Below, one piece after another: positions 28,301 through 37,728 of a stretch of DNA of 64,000 bases. The DNA is taken from assembly GCA_016715425.1 (NCBI GenBank), contig JADKAC010000005.1, forward strand, positions 682,001-746,000. The letters run 5' to 3'. A model generated the notes under the pieces. That model worked only from the letters and a program-made list of their open reading frames with translations. It was not told the origin of the DNA and did no database searches. The stretch's first letter is position 1. The number at the start of each line of letters is the position of its first letter. This stretch comes from Bacteroidota bacterium (GTDB lineage: Bacteria > Bacteroidota > Bacteroidia > Chitinophagales > BACL12). The translations under genes and the position numbers were made by a program.

Positions 28301-29975
28301 ATTTGGCGATGGTGGTACATCTACAGAACCCAATCCTGTGTATCCATATATTGCAGCAGGTGTATATTCTGTTGCGCTTACAATTACGAGTTGCAATGAC
28401 TGTGTGAATTCAGTTGTAAAAGAAGATTTTATTACTGTTCCCGGACCCTATGGAGAAATTTCTGTAAGCGATGATTCATTATGTGTGAATGAAGAAATTA
28501 CTTTTCAAATTCTTGTTGCTTCCACAGATAGTATAACCTTATATTTTGACAATGGTGATGCAATAGGATTTGATGTTGTGTTTTCTGATACGTTAACTAA
28601 TATTGAAATTTCATATGGATATAATACCGATGGAAATTTTCTTCCGGTCGTGGTTGCGATGGATACAGGCGGATGTATTTCTTTGATTACACTTTCAGAT
28701 TCTATTAAAATTGGAAATTATCCAATAGCGGGTTTTGATATAAGTGAAGAAACGTTTTGTGTGGGTACAATAATTACATACACTGATACATCGCAGGAAA
28801 TGTCGAGTGGTGATTTATGGACTTGGAATCTCGGTGATGATACTTATGAAACCACAGAATCGGATACATTTAATTACGTGTATAATACGCCGGGTATTTA
28901 TGCTGTTTCATTAATTACTGAAACTACGTTTGGTTGTGCAGATACAATTACAAATGAGTTGGAAGTGTTGCCTTATCCGATAGTTACAATTTCTGATGAT
29001 ACTACTATTTGTCCGGGATTTGATATTCAATTAGCAGCTACTGGAATTGGAAATTATACTTGGTCTCCGTCAACAGGATTAAATGATTCCACACTTTCAA
29101 ATCCTATTGCATCACCGGAAATTACAACTACTTATTTGGTGGATGTAAATAATGGATATTGTTCTTCCTATGATTCAGTAACAATTTTTGTTGCGGATAA
29201 AATTGTGTTAGATGCAGGGCCGGATACTGGATTTTGTTTAGGTGAAGAGGTGGAATTATATGCGTTATTTTATGAAGGTGTTGATTCTGATTTTATAAAT
29301 TTTTTCTGGACACCTTCTTCTTATTTAAGTGATGAAACTATTAGCAATCCCATAAGTAGTCCTTTGGAAAATATCACTTATACTTTAGTAGCATCATGTG
29401 GTACTTTAACAGATTCTGCGCAAGTTTCTATTACGGTGGAGCCATTGCCGGACATTGAAATATTGGAAGATACTATACTTATTATTCAAGGGCAATCAGT
29501 GGAGATTACAGCAGAATTTATTGGAGGAACAACACCTTCTAATTGGCTTTGGGAACCTGCTGTTGCAGTGGATTGTCCTACTTGTCAAATAGTAATTGCA
29601 GACCCAAAACAATCGGCAATATTTTCCTGTACGGCGTTTACGGAGTACGGATGTTCTGATGTGGATTTTGTATATCTGAAAGTGCGTACATGCGATAATT
29701 CTTTATTTAAATTACCAAATTTAATTACGCCAAATAATGATGGATTTAATGACAGATTTAATTTTACTTATGAAGGATTAACTGCATTTAAAAATATTCG
29801 TATCTATGATCGCTGGGGGAAAATTATGTTTCAAACAACAGATCCTGAAAATACATGGGATGGATATTTTAAAGGAAAATTATGCGATGCAGGAGTGTAT
29901 GTATATGCTATGGATGTAATTTGTATTGATGGTGATTATGGTGTGATAACCGGTAACATCACTTTAATCCGATGA
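25320..29975 (+). CDS. Large PKD-repeat surface protein with T9SS type B (CHU_C) domain, paralogue 1
   Basis: The 1,551-aa protein begins at a TTG (25320); no in-frame ATG fits before the signal peptide (KYFALLCILFLGYANQSIAQ). It consists of about ten or more Ig-like PKD modules recognised by W.FGDG.TST....HTY....Y.V.L, for example WDFGDGTTSTEFEPTHTY and WEFGDGGTSTEPNP. The last about 95 residues (LPNLITPNNDGFNDRF, IRIYDRWGKIMFQT, GVYVYAMDV) are the gliding-motility/CHU_C type B T9SS signal. Predicted extracellular adhesin or matrix protein. It is paralogous over its whole length to 33061-37728. Its 3' end overlaps that of the convergent sirtuin gene by 12 bases. Confidence 0.9.
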   Translation: MNHKKKIISSAKYFALLCILFLGYANQSIAQVNAAFTSDSTQGCDFLELQLINLSTGATDYVWQVTDAGGTVMGNSILENPTFFLAGEGSYTVQLIANGPGGSDTLIVPAFANIYAPPVAIINATELEGCNGATLSFSDGSIAGGFGSISDRYWVITGAPAFPDDPTITYTFPSPGIYTVYLFINDAIGCTAFTTTEVTIYEETISNFAVDTFLSCTTPFTVSFTNLSTGSSPLNYLWNFGDGFTSTAASPSHTYTSFGNFSVSLYVSNTFGCDDIVIYPNYIQINPTPDVDFIPSSNTVCSGGSITFDNTSASTSAVWFWDFGDGTTSTEFEPTHTYTTPGSYTVSLTGDFGADCVGTISYTDIITVNISPTVIFNSSDPSSICELPYTVNFGTSVTGGPVMYAWTFEDVGGSGTASGASPHYTYDDYGLFDVTVTVTNVNGCTATYSQTDYVSIGELTLTPDFLQVLGCVPMPTSFAVNAGEELVSYSWDLGNGTTSNLAEPIAFYTDTGCYTISVTATSINGCTATAIFPNFVCVGDTATANVIVPDTSCPSVAIEVLNLPLDSIIINIDGGLDQVSSSAIDSITYFSMTAGAHELEIVTFMYGCRDTAYANIFILDVDDSSLVVIYDCDNPYSVQFFIDTAYSNASCGWVWDFGDGTQDSINENPIHIYNDPGSYSVTLTYSCITLNECEGNGLTANITIPISSFTPSSNNGCVIPYTISFTNFSTDSSANDLIYQWNFGDGTTSTEISPTHTYTDYGIYIVKLKVIDIHGCFDNFLDTIFISEVNASYTATNYGGCIPYTFTMNNTTINPYGAIESYIINWDDGIIDTFYSASDVISVAHDYTIEDYYYVSLTVTNEFGCVSIYTDTIIASDPVNDFSVNDTFPCIGQEIYFNELSSGLELEYLWHFGDGSTSTEANPSHSYNTFGSFTVGLLITDINGCTEAKNKSFYITTDSAIIDIAANALVANCNYALIQFTALPEDSVCSYFWEFGDGGTSTEPNPVYPYIAAGVYSVALTITSCNDCVNSVVKEDFITVPGPYGEISVSDDSLCVNEEITFQILVASTDSITLYFDNGDAIGFDVVFSDTLTNIEISYGYNTDGNFLPVVVAMDTGGCISLITLSDSIKIGNYPIAGFDISEETFCVGTIITYTDTSQEMSSGDLWTWNLGDDTYETTESDTFNYVYNTPGIYAVSLITETTFGCADTITNELEVLPYPIVTISDDTTICPGFDIQLAATGIGNYTWSPSTGLNDSTLSNPIASPEITTTYLVDVNNGYCSSYDSVTIFVADKIVLDAGPDTGFCLGEEVELYALFYEGVDSDFINFFWTPSSYLSDETISNPISSPLENITYTLVASCGTLTDSAQVSITVEPLPDIEILEDTILIIQGQSVEITAEFIGGTTPSNWLWEPAVAVDCPTCQIVIADPKQSAIFSCTAFTEYGCSDVDFVYLKVRTCDNSLFKLPNLITPNNDGFNDRFNFTYEGLTAFKNIRIYDRWGKIMFQTTDPENTWDGYFKGKLCDAGVYVYAMDVICIDGDYGVITGNITLIR

Positions 29976-30659
29976 AAGATAATTTTCTTTAATTTTTTTT
30001 ATTGCAATCGGAACTCCTTCAGTTGCATTTTTCAAAATAAATTCTGCATTATAATAATTGCTCAGCGGAGTTGCTTCCGGATTAATGATATACACTGGTG
30101 TACCACTTTGAATATATTGAATTAATGATGCCGCAGGATACACTACCATAGAAGTGCCTACAATAAAAAGTATATCTGCTTCTGCGCAAATTTTTGCGGC
30201 TTCATATAACATCGGAACTTCTTCACCAAACCAAACAATATGTGGTCGCAGTTGAGAGCCTTGTGTGCAATTATTTCCAATGATTATATCTTCCTTACAT
30301 TCATAAATTAATTCTGAATTTATACTACTTCTACTTTTCAATATTTCACCGTGTAGATGCAATACATTTTTGGAACCTGCCCGTTCGTGTAAGTCATCAA
30401 TATTTTGTGTTATAATAATTGTTTCAAAATAGTTTTCTAATTCCGCTAATGCGATATGTGCTGCATTGGGTTTTGCTTGTAAAATATTACGACGACGCAC
30501 ATTATAAAATTCTAAAACCATTGCAGGATTTTTTCTCCATCCTTCCGGAGAGGCAACATCTTCTATGTTGTGTCCTTCCCACAATCCATCATTACCTCTG
30601 AATGTAGGAATACCACTTTCTGCACTTACTCCGGCGCCTGTTAACACAACTACTTTCAT
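29964..30659 (-). CDS. Sir2-family NAD-dependent protein deacylase, lacking the zinc cysteines
   Basis: ATG at 30659 overlaps the stop of the upstream nnr gene by four bases (ATGA) and is preferred over the TTG six bases earlier; length 231 aa. Sirtuin motifs are GAGVSAESGIPTFRG, TQNIDDLHERAG, the catalytic histidine in LHLHGEI, GTSMVVYPAASL and INPEA. FYNVRR fits the Tyr-x-x-Arg pair of SIRT5/CobB-type desuccinylases/demalonylases (family knowledge). Between LHLHGEI and RPHIVWFGEEVP only two cysteines occur (YECKED, NNCTQG) instead of the two CxxC pairs of a zinc ribbon, so the zinc site seems lost. The product consumes NAD to remove acyl groups from lysines. Confidence 0.88.
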   Translation of the reverse strand: MKVVVLTGAGVSAESGIPTFRGNDGLWEGHNIEDVASPEGWRKNPAMVLEFYNVRRRNILQAKPNAAHIALAELENYFETIIITQNIDDLHERAGSKNVLHLHGEILKSRSSINSELIYECKEDIIIGNNCTQGSQLRPHIVWFGEEVPMLYEAAKICAEADILFIVGTSMVVYPAASLIQYIQSGTPVYIINPEATPLSNYYNAEFILKNATEGVPIAIKKIKENYLSSD

Positions 30660-32125
30660 TCGCAAATTTGTTTAATTGCCTTTGGAATAAATTGAATAAT
30701 ATCACTTGCAATTAATGAAACTTGTTGTAATGTTTCCATTGCAATATCACCGGCTAAACCATGTAGATATACTCCCAGTTTAGCAGCATCACTTTCGGAA
30801 TATCCCTGTGCAAGAAATGAAGTAATAATTCCTGTCAATACATCACCACTTCCGCCAGTTGCCATACCCGGATTGCCGGTGCTGTTAAACCATGCAGTTC
30901 CATCGGGTAAAGTAATACATGTAAATGCAGTTTTATAGATAATTATCAATTGCAATTCCTGCGATTTTTTTATTTGCAATTCTAATCTGTCAAAACTATT
31001 TTCTGTTGTTCCGAATAATCTTTCAAATTCACCCGGATGCGGAGTGAGAATACTGTTGGCAGGAATGGATGAAAAAAGTGTTTTATTTTTTGCAATGATA
31101 TTCAATGCATCGGCATCAATTACAAGAGGTAATTTTGCATTGGTAAAAATATTTTTAACAAGAATTTCTGTATTTGTATTTACACCTAATCCCGGACCAA
31201 TACCAATACGTTTTATTTTATTTTCTGAAATAAATTCAACAATATTTTCTGTTGGAATAAACATCAGCTCCGGATATATAAAGCTGGGATTATCATTTGC
31301 AATTGTTACTAATCCGCATCCTGTTTTTAATGCTGCATAAGCACATAATAAAGCAGCGCCAGTCATCTGCTCACTTCCAGCAATAATAAGCACATTGCCG
31401 AAAATACCTTTATGATCAAATGTTTTACGAGGTTTGATTGTAGAATTTAAATCATCCGCAGTTAAAAAATAATGAGAAGAATTTGCAGATTCAATTGCAT
31501 GTGTATCCAAACCAATACTTGCTACCTTCCAGGAATGTAAATGCTTATAATTTTCCGGAAAAAAGAATCCGAGTTTTGGTGTTTCAAACGTCAAACAATA
31601 ATCTGCCTGAATACAATTCCAATCAAAATAGTTATCCGTTGAAAAACCGGAAGGCACATCCACCGAAATACATTTTGCATTTGATTTATTTATCACATCA
31701 ATTACCATCGCATACAAACCCTCCGGTGCACGATTTAAACCGGTGCCGAAAATTGCATCAATGATTATTTCATAATCAGAAATAAATTCTATAGCATTTT
31801 CTTCCAGCGTAATTAATGGAATATTATATTTTTTTAATTGCTGCAGATTTAATGAATAATCCGGTGAAAATTTTCCTCTTGAAAATGTTGCCACTGAAAC
31901 TTTAAATCCTTTTTGAAATAACATGCGTGCAATACATAATCCATCGCCTCCATTATTTCCTGTACCGCAAACAATTAATATGGTTTTTTTCTTATCTAAA
32001 TAATTAATTACCCAATTTGAAAAAATTGCAGAAGCACGTTCCATTAATTGATCAGAAACTATTTTTTCTGCAATCAAGGTGGCTTTATCTGCTTCTTGCA
32101 TTTGATGTGAAGTCAATACTTTCAT
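30656..32125 (-). CDS. nnr: Bifunctional NAD(P)H-hydrate epimerase / ADP-dependent NAD(P)H-hydrate dehydratase
   Basis: The 489-aa enzyme repairs damaged, hydrated NADH and NADPH. The N-terminal YjeF-type epimerase half (about 1-205) has VCGTGNNGGDGLCIARML, DAIFGTGLNR and SVDVPSGF. The C-terminal ribokinase-like dehydratase half (about 220-489) has KGIFGNVLIIAGSEQMTGAA, GIGPGLG, VIDADALN, LTPHPGEFERLFG and GMATGGSGDVLTG. Both halves look intact. It overlaps the NlpC gene upstream by four bases and the sirtuin gene downstream by four bases (ATGA at both joints), a tightly coupled three-gene operon in which two products act on or consume NAD. Confidence 0.95.
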   Translation of the reverse strand: MKVLTSHQMQEADKATLIAEKIVSDQLMERASAIFSNWVINYLDKKKTILIVCGTGNNGGDGLCIARMLFQKGFKVSVATFSRGKFSPDYSLNLQQLKKYNIPLITLEENAIEFISDYEIIIDAIFGTGLNRAPEGLYAMVIDVINKSNAKCISVDVPSGFSTDNYFDWNCIQADYCLTFETPKLGFFFPENYKHLHSWKVASIGLDTHAIESANSSHYFLTADDLNSTIKPRKTFDHKGIFGNVLIIAGSEQMTGAALLCAYAALKTGCGLVTIANDNPSFIYPELMFIPTENIVEFISENKIKRIGIGPGLGVNTNTEILVKNIFTNAKLPLVIDADALNIIAKNKTLFSSIPANSILTPHPGEFERLFGTTENSFDRLELQIKKSQELQLIIIYKTAFTCITLPDGTAWFNSTGNPGMATGGSGDVLTGIITSFLAQGYSESDAAKLGVYLHGLAGDIAMETLQQVSLIASDIIQFIPKAIKQICE

Positions 32126-32898
32126 AACACTCGTTTAATGATGCGTAATTTATGAGAATATTTTTTAATCGCAGAATTATAAATTCCATAATGATCAATT
32201 GGATCAATCCGTACTTTTCCGGAGGCATGAATAATTTTTTGATCCTTTAATAAAATACCTACATGCACAATTTTATCATTCCCATTATCGAAGAAACATA
32301 AGTCGCCGGGTTGTGCTTCAAGAATAAAATTTACAACTGATCCGGCCTCTGCTTGTTGATATGCATCCCGAGGTAATTGTACGCCACAAATTTTAAAAAC
32401 CACTTGCACCAATCCGGAGCAATCCACCCCAAATGGACTGCGACCACCCCATAAATAAGGTGCATTTAAAAATTTTTTTGAAAATTTATTTATAAAATCT
32501 CGCTGCCTGTATTCACCATTATCTGGCAACGTGTCGCCGGTGTAAACCAATCTGTCTTTTCCTATTGTAAAATTGATACCATCAAATTCATGCAATTCTG
32601 AACCGATGAGTATAGGAAAAGTAATATCATGATTTGTGACCGTTTGCATCAATTCAGCAGCATACCAACGTTGAGTGGTTTGGATTAAATTCAACCATTG
32701 ATTTGTGATAGCTAAATGTTGATTTATTGATATGAATCCTGTGTAATTATCAAAATGCATTTGAATTTTCAACCAGTCCTTTTCATACTCTGTGACGCTA
32801 TAAGTTTCTCCGAAAAGTAATTGAGAAACCATTTCAGAATCATGCGTAGGTTTTTGCATTACAGGTATAATACTAATTGATGCTATTCCATGATCCAT
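32122..32898 (-). CDS. NlpC/P60 family endopeptidase with SH3-like N-terminus
   Basis: The 258-aa protein has an N-terminal bacterial SH3-like half (MQKPTHDSEMVSQLLFGETYSV, YEKDWLKIQM, YTGFISINQHL) and a C-terminal NlpC/P60 cysteine peptidase domain. The catalytic cysteine is in GVDCSGLVQ, the histidine in KIVHVGILL and the third polar residue probably the histidine in IIHASGKV. The YLWGGRSPFG motif before the cysteine is typical. Relatives such as YkfC cleave D-Glu-L-diamino acid bonds in peptidoglycan peptides. No signal peptide is visible, so it may act on recycled peptides in the cytoplasm. First gene of the operon with nnr and the sirtuin. Confidence 0.88.
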   Translation of the reverse strand: MDHGIASISIIPVMQKPTHDSEMVSQLLFGETYSVTEYEKDWLKIQMHFDNYTGFISINQHLAITNQWLNLIQTTQRWYAAELMQTVTNHDITFPILIGSELHEFDGINFTIGKDRLVYTGDTLPDNGEYRQRDFINKFSKKFLNAPYLWGGRSPFGVDCSGLVQVVFKICGVQLPRDAYQQAEAGSVVNFILEAQPGDLCFFDNGNDKIVHVGILLKDQKIIHASGKVRIDPIDHYGIYNSAIKKYSHKLRIIKRVL

Positions 32899-32936
32899 AA
32901 TTATTCTTTATTTTAATTTTAATTTATCTGCAATAA

Positions 32937-32944
32937 CAAAAATA
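32937..32944 (-). promoter_or_regulatory. Candidate -7 box (TATTTTTG) for the NlpC-nnr-sirtuin operon
   Basis: On the minus strand TATTTTTG fits TAnnTTTG and lies 38 bases upstream of the ATG at 32898. No TTTG is found at the expected -33 spacing. Support is moderate to low. Confidence 0.35.
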
Positions 32945-32980
32945 TCTCATTTGAATTTGAGCAGTTATACATTATTCACA

Positions 32981-33011
32981 TTGATTGATGTATTAATTTT
33001 AATTAAATTTA
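32981..33011 (+). promoter_or_regulatory. Candidate promoter of the second PKD protein
   Basis: A TTG at 32981-32983 is followed after 20 bases by TAAATTTA (33004-33011), one base off the TAnnTTTG -7 element. This would give a leader of about 45 bases before the ATG at 33061. Confidence 0.3.
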
Positions 33012-33060
33012 CCTCATCTCCATTGGTAACGTCACGTGAACAGAGTCGCACCAACACAAA

Positions 33061-36000
33061 ATGAAATTAAATAAATACGCAGCTAATTTTAGCGGAATGC
33101 TCAACAAAAGTATTCTGTTTCTTCTGTTGATATTTTGTGTTTTCAGTGCAATGATTTCCAAATCGCAAGTAGTAGCAAATTTTACTTCGGACGACACAAC
33201 AGGATGTGGATTGCTTGAACTTGAAATGATAAATTTATCTACCGGAGCATCTTCTTATTATTGGCAGGTATTTGATGAATCCGGAATAGAAGTAGCGAGT
33301 TCAACGCTTTCAAATCCTTCGTTTTTTCTAACAGTTACCGGATCATATACAGTTGAGCTAACTGCAACCGGAGTTTCAGGAAGTGATTTTTTATCTATTC
33401 CCGGTTTTGCAACAGTCTATACGAATCCGAATGCAGAATTTATATCATCAGGAACAGAAGGATGTTTGCCTTTAACATTAACTTTTACAAATACTTCTAC
33501 ACCCGGAACCTATGGATCACTATCAGATTTTTATTGGATAATTACTGGCGCAGGAGCATTACCTGATACCGATGAATTGACCTATACTTTTAATTCGCCG
33601 GGATTATATACTGTTTATATTTTTGTGGAAGATGGTGCCGGATGTTCTGATTATTTTACAACGGATATTCAAGTGTTTGATGCTCCTTCAGTAGATTTTA
33701 TTGCAGATAGTACTGTGTCTTGTTCATTACCACTCACCACACATTTTACAAATTTATCATCCGGTTCAGGAGATTTAATTTATGCATGGAATTTTGGCGA
33801 TGGTGCAACAAGCTCTGCAACAAATCCAACACATACTTTTTCCGAGATTGGAAATTTTGATGTGAGTTTAACTGTAACGGATGCAATTGGTTGTTCCAAC
33901 ACTTTTACCGCAGAAGATTTTATAATAATTAATACCACTTTGAATGTGGATTTTTCTTCTTCATTAACTACAGTGTGTGCAGGTAATTCTATAGAGTTTA
34001 CAAATTTAAGTGATGCTGTTGTTGGTACATGGTTATGGGATTTTGGTGATGGCTCTACTTCATCTGCATTTGAACCCACACATACTTATACCTCTGCGGG
34101 AATTTATACTGTAAGTTTAAGTGGAGATTTTGGAGGTGGTTGTACAGGATTTATTAGTTATCCTTCATTAATGAATGTGATTGCATCGCCTACAGTTTCG
34201 TTTACATCTACTGATCCGAATTCCTATTGTTCTGTTCCCTTAACTGTATCATTTACTCCTTCAGTTGCTGGTGGTCCTGTAACGTTCTTATGGGAGTTTG
34301 AAACACCTGATGGTATTTCTACTTCCACGGCAATTATGCCTAACTTTTTATGGTCAGTTCCGGGCTCGTATGATGTTGCTTTAACGGTGACAAATATATT
34401 GGGATGCTCCGCAGAAATTTCGATACCGGATTATGTTACTATTGGTACTTTAGAAGTGGTGCCGATTGCAACACCCGAGTCCGGTTGTATTCCATTATCG
34501 GTTTCATTTGAAGCCATAGCTGGTGATGAGCTAACAGAATTTTATTGGGATTTTGGTGATGGAACTACTTCAACGTCAGTGCATCCAACACATGTTTATA
34601 ATACAGTAGATTGTTTTGATATGATGTTAATTGCTTCTACTGCGGATGGTTGTATTGATACCACTTTTGTAAATGATTTTATTTGTGCAGGTGAATCAGG
34701 TACCGCATTGTTAGGAGTACCGGATACATCTTGTCCTTCAGTTAAATTGGAAGTATTTTATTTGCCATTAGATTCTATTGAATTAATAATTGATGGCGGC
34801 TTAGATTATTTTATTACAACAACTGTTGATTCAAATACAACCGTTTCTATGGAACCTGGATTTCATGAGGTATTATTTTATACTTGGATTAATGGTTGCC
34901 CGGATACTGTTTCTTCTTCTATTTTTATTTTAGATATTGATGATAGTTTATTGGTGTATGATATAAATTGTCTTGATCCGTATAAAGTGAAATTTTATAT
35001 TGATTCATCACTTGCAGCACTTTCCTGTGGATGGACTTGGGACTTTGGGGATGGTACTGTGGATTCTGTAAATATGAACCCCATCCATACTTATGCGGAA
35101 ACAGGTTCTTATCATGTGTCAATTGTATATGATTGTATTACAGAGGAAGAATGTTCGGGCATTGGATTTAATGTTTTAATCACAGATCCTGTTGCTGCTT
35201 TCGAAGTGGATGGAGGAGCATGCGACACTCCTTATACCGCCATATTTACAAATACATCTACGGATGGAGTAGATAATAATCTCACTTACTATTGGAATTT
35301 TGATGATGGCACTTTTTCTACTGACACTAATACAGAACATACCTATTCAGACTTCGGAATTTATTTAGTAACCTTATTAATTACAGATGTAAATGGTTGT
35401 ACTGATTATTTTGTAGATACGGTGTCAATAAATCAGGTGAATGCATTTTATACTCTTGATGATGATTATGGATGCACACCTTTTACAATGCATCTTACAG
35501 ATAGTTCTTCTTCTTTAGTTGGGGATATTACTTCTTGGGAAATTTATTGGGCGGATGGTACTTCTGATACTTATACTACAGCAGAAGAAATGATAGATGT
35601 TACGCATACCTATACTGAATCAGGAGTATATCCAATTACACTTATTGTTTATGATGCGAATGGATGCAGTGATTCTTATGTAGACACTATTAGATCTAAA
35701 CTCCCTTTTGTTGACTTTATAGCTGATGATACAATACCTTGTGTTGGTCAATTAGTAACATTTACAGAGTTGGCAACCGGGACCGGTATTTCCTTTTTAT
35801 GGGATTTTGGTGATGGTACTACTTCTACTCTTGCAAATCCAGCACATGCATATTCCACTCTTGGTTCTTTTACAGTTTCACTTACTGTTACCGATTATTA
35901 TGGATGTGTTGTTGTTGTAGAAAAGCCTGCATTTATTATTGCGGAAACAATCAATGCAGATTTTGATTTTGATATTGTAATTGCCAATTGTAATTATTCT

Positions 36001-37728
36001 TTAGTTCAATTTAATTCTATAATTGAAGATTCTATTTGTTCCTTTTACTGGAATTTTGGCGATGGCGGAACATCCACTGATCCCAATCCACTTTATCCTT
36101 ATTTAACTGCAGGAAGTTTTGATGTTTCACTTACTGTTATCGATTGCAATGATTGCGAAACAACTATTTATAAATCAGGTTATATTGATGTGCCAGGTCC
36201 TTTTGGTTATATTGTTCCATCAAAAGATTCAGTTTGCGTTGGAGAAGAATTGATTTTATATGTTTCCATTTATTCAAGTGATTCGCTAGGATTATTTTTT
36301 GACAATGGTGATTTCTATTCTCAGGATATTGTATTCAGCAATGAGGTTACAACATTAGAAATTCCATACACTTATAATGAAGCGGGATATTATGGCCCCA
36401 CTGCATTAGTGGTGGATACAAGTGGTTGTTTAAATATTTTATACATCACCGATAGTATTTTAGTTAGTCCGATGCCGCAAGCACTTTATTCAGTTTCTGA
36501 TGTGGGAGTTTGTCAGGGTACAGAAATTATTTTTTCTGATAGTTCTTATAGCGACGAACCAATTATTAGTTGGTTATGGAATACAGGGGATTCAAGTTTT
36601 ATTGAAAATGAATCTATAGATTTTGAATATACTTATGTAGATACAGGTATTTATATTTCTTCATTAGAAGTGCAAACTGCTTTTGGTTGTACTAACACTT
36701 TTGATATACCTGTAACAGTAATTCCATATCCAATTTTTAATCTGAGTGAGGATACTATTATTTGTCCTGGAATGGATGTGCAATTAAGTGCAACCGGCGG
36801 ATACACTTATTTTTGGAGTCCACCGGAAGGCCTATCATCATCAGTGGTTCCCGATCCAATTGCACATCCTTTGGTATCTACTTTATATACTGTGATAGTT
36901 ACAAATGGAGATTGTTCTTTAATTGATTCTGTACAAGTAAATGTAGTAGAAGAATTAATATTGGATGCCGGTCCGGATACAATTTTATGTAAGCCCGGTG
37001 AGATAAATTTATATGCATTACTTACCAATGATATTCCTCAGTCGGAAATATTATTTTATTGGCAACCGGATAGTTTTTTGAATGACATTTTTATTCCGGA
37101 TCCTATTTCAAATACTACAGAAACTATTCAATATACAGCCTATGCAAGTTGTGGATTTTTAGATGATTCAGCAATAGTAACTGTAGTAGTTACCGGGCCG
37201 CCTGATATTGATATTCCTGTGGATACTATTTCAACAATTGCCGGCCAACCGGTGAATGTTATTGCTGAAGTTATCTCAGGTAATGATCCCTTAACGCATG
37301 AATGGAATCCTTCTCAATTTGTGGATTGTCCTACTTGTTTAAATGTAAATATTACCGTAGATAATTCTATGGTTTTGGGAATCTTGACAACAGATTCATT
37401 AGGCTGTACCGATTATGATTATATATATCTGCGAGTGATACCTTGTGATGAATCTGTATTTAAAATTCCAAATATTATAAGTCCGAATAGCGATGGTTTT
37501 AATGATGAATTTTATATTGATTATACAGATGTTGCAGGATTAAAAAGTATCACCATTTTCGACAGATGGGGCGAACGCATGTTTCATACTACAGATGTGG
37601 AAAGACGTTGGGATGGAACTTATCGTGGTAAAATTTGTAACCCCGGTGTATATGTGTATACTATCGAATTTATTTGCGCAGATGGTGTCGAATCTGTTAT
37701 CTCCGGAAATATTACTCTCGTAAAATAA
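33061..37728 (+). CDS. Large PKD-repeat surface protein with T9SS type B (CHU_C) domain, paralogue 2
   Basis: The 1,555-aa product begins at ATG 33061 with a basic N-terminus and a hydrophobic signal (SILFLLLIFCVFSAMISKSQ). It is a chain of PKD/Ig-like modules (WNFGDGATSSATNPTHTF, WDFGDGSTSSAFEPTHTY, WDFGDGTTSTLANPAHAY, WNFGDGGTSTDPNP). The type B T9SS signal closes it (IPNIISPNSDGFNDEF, ITIFDRWGERMFHT, GVYVYTIEF). Module order, spacing and many non-PKD stretches match 25320-29975 (for example SCPSVKLEVFYLPLDSI against SCPSVAIEVLNLPLDSI), so the two arose by duplication. Expected to be attached to or released from the cell surface; ligand unknown. Confidence 0.9.
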   Translation: MKLNKYAANFSGMLNKSILFLLLIFCVFSAMISKSQVVANFTSDDTTGCGLLELEMINLSTGASSYYWQVFDESGIEVASSTLSNPSFFLTVTGSYTVELTATGVSGSDFLSIPGFATVYTNPNAEFISSGTEGCLPLTLTFTNTSTPGTYGSLSDFYWIITGAGALPDTDELTYTFNSPGLYTVYIFVEDGAGCSDYFTTDIQVFDAPSVDFIADSTVSCSLPLTTHFTNLSSGSGDLIYAWNFGDGATSSATNPTHTFSEIGNFDVSLTVTDAIGCSNTFTAEDFIIINTTLNVDFSSSLTTVCAGNSIEFTNLSDAVVGTWLWDFGDGSTSSAFEPTHTYTSAGIYTVSLSGDFGGGCTGFISYPSLMNVIASPTVSFTSTDPNSYCSVPLTVSFTPSVAGGPVTFLWEFETPDGISTSTAIMPNFLWSVPGSYDVALTVTNILGCSAEISIPDYVTIGTLEVVPIATPESGCIPLSVSFEAIAGDELTEFYWDFGDGTTSTSVHPTHVYNTVDCFDMMLIASTADGCIDTTFVNDFICAGESGTALLGVPDTSCPSVKLEVFYLPLDSIELIIDGGLDYFITTTVDSNTTVSMEPGFHEVLFYTWINGCPDTVSSSIFILDIDDSLLVYDINCLDPYKVKFYIDSSLAALSCGWTWDFGDGTVDSVNMNPIHTYAETGSYHVSIVYDCITEEECSGIGFNVLITDPVAAFEVDGGACDTPYTAIFTNTSTDGVDNNLTYYWNFDDGTFSTDTNTEHTYSDFGIYLVTLLITDVNGCTDYFVDTVSINQVNAFYTLDDDYGCTPFTMHLTDSSSSLVGDITSWEIYWADGTSDTYTTAEEMIDVTHTYTESGVYPITLIVYDANGCSDSYVDTIRSKLPFVDFIADDTIPCVGQLVTFTELATGTGISFLWDFGDGTTSTLANPAHAYSTLGSFTVSLTVTDYYGCVVVVEKPAFIIAETINADFDFDIVIANCNYSLVQFNSIIEDSICSFYWNFGDGGTSTDPNPLYPYLTAGSFDVSLTVIDCNDCETTIYKSGYIDVPGPFGYIVPSKDSVCVGEELILYVSIYSSDSLGLFFDNGDFYSQDIVFSNEVTTLEIPYTYNEAGYYGPTALVVDTSGCLNILYITDSILVSPMPQALYSVSDVGVCQGTEIIFSDSSYSDEPIISWLWNTGDSSFIENESIDFEYTYVDTGIYISSLEVQTAFGCTNTFDIPVTVIPYPIFNLSEDTIICPGMDVQLSATGGYTYFWSPPEGLSSSVVPDPIAHPLVSTLYTVIVTNGDCSLIDSVQVNVVEELILDAGPDTILCKPGEINLYALLTNDIPQSEILFYWQPDSFLNDIFIPDPISNTTETIQYTAYASCGFLDDSAIVTVVVTGPPDIDIPVDTISTIAGQPVNVIAEVISGNDPLTHEWNPSQFVDCPTCLNVNITVDNSMVLGILTTDSLGCTDYDYIYLRVIPCDESVFKIPNIISPNSDGFNDEFYIDYTDVAGLKSITIFDRWGERMFHTTDVERRWDGTYRGKICNPGVYVYTIEFICADGVESVISGNITLVK

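Noticed and set aside
25320..37728. PKD proteins considered as polyketide- or toxin-related giants
   Set aside because: PKD here is the Ig-like polycystic kidney disease fold (W.FGDG motif); no enzymatic or toxin domain is visible and both end in CHU_C sorting signals.
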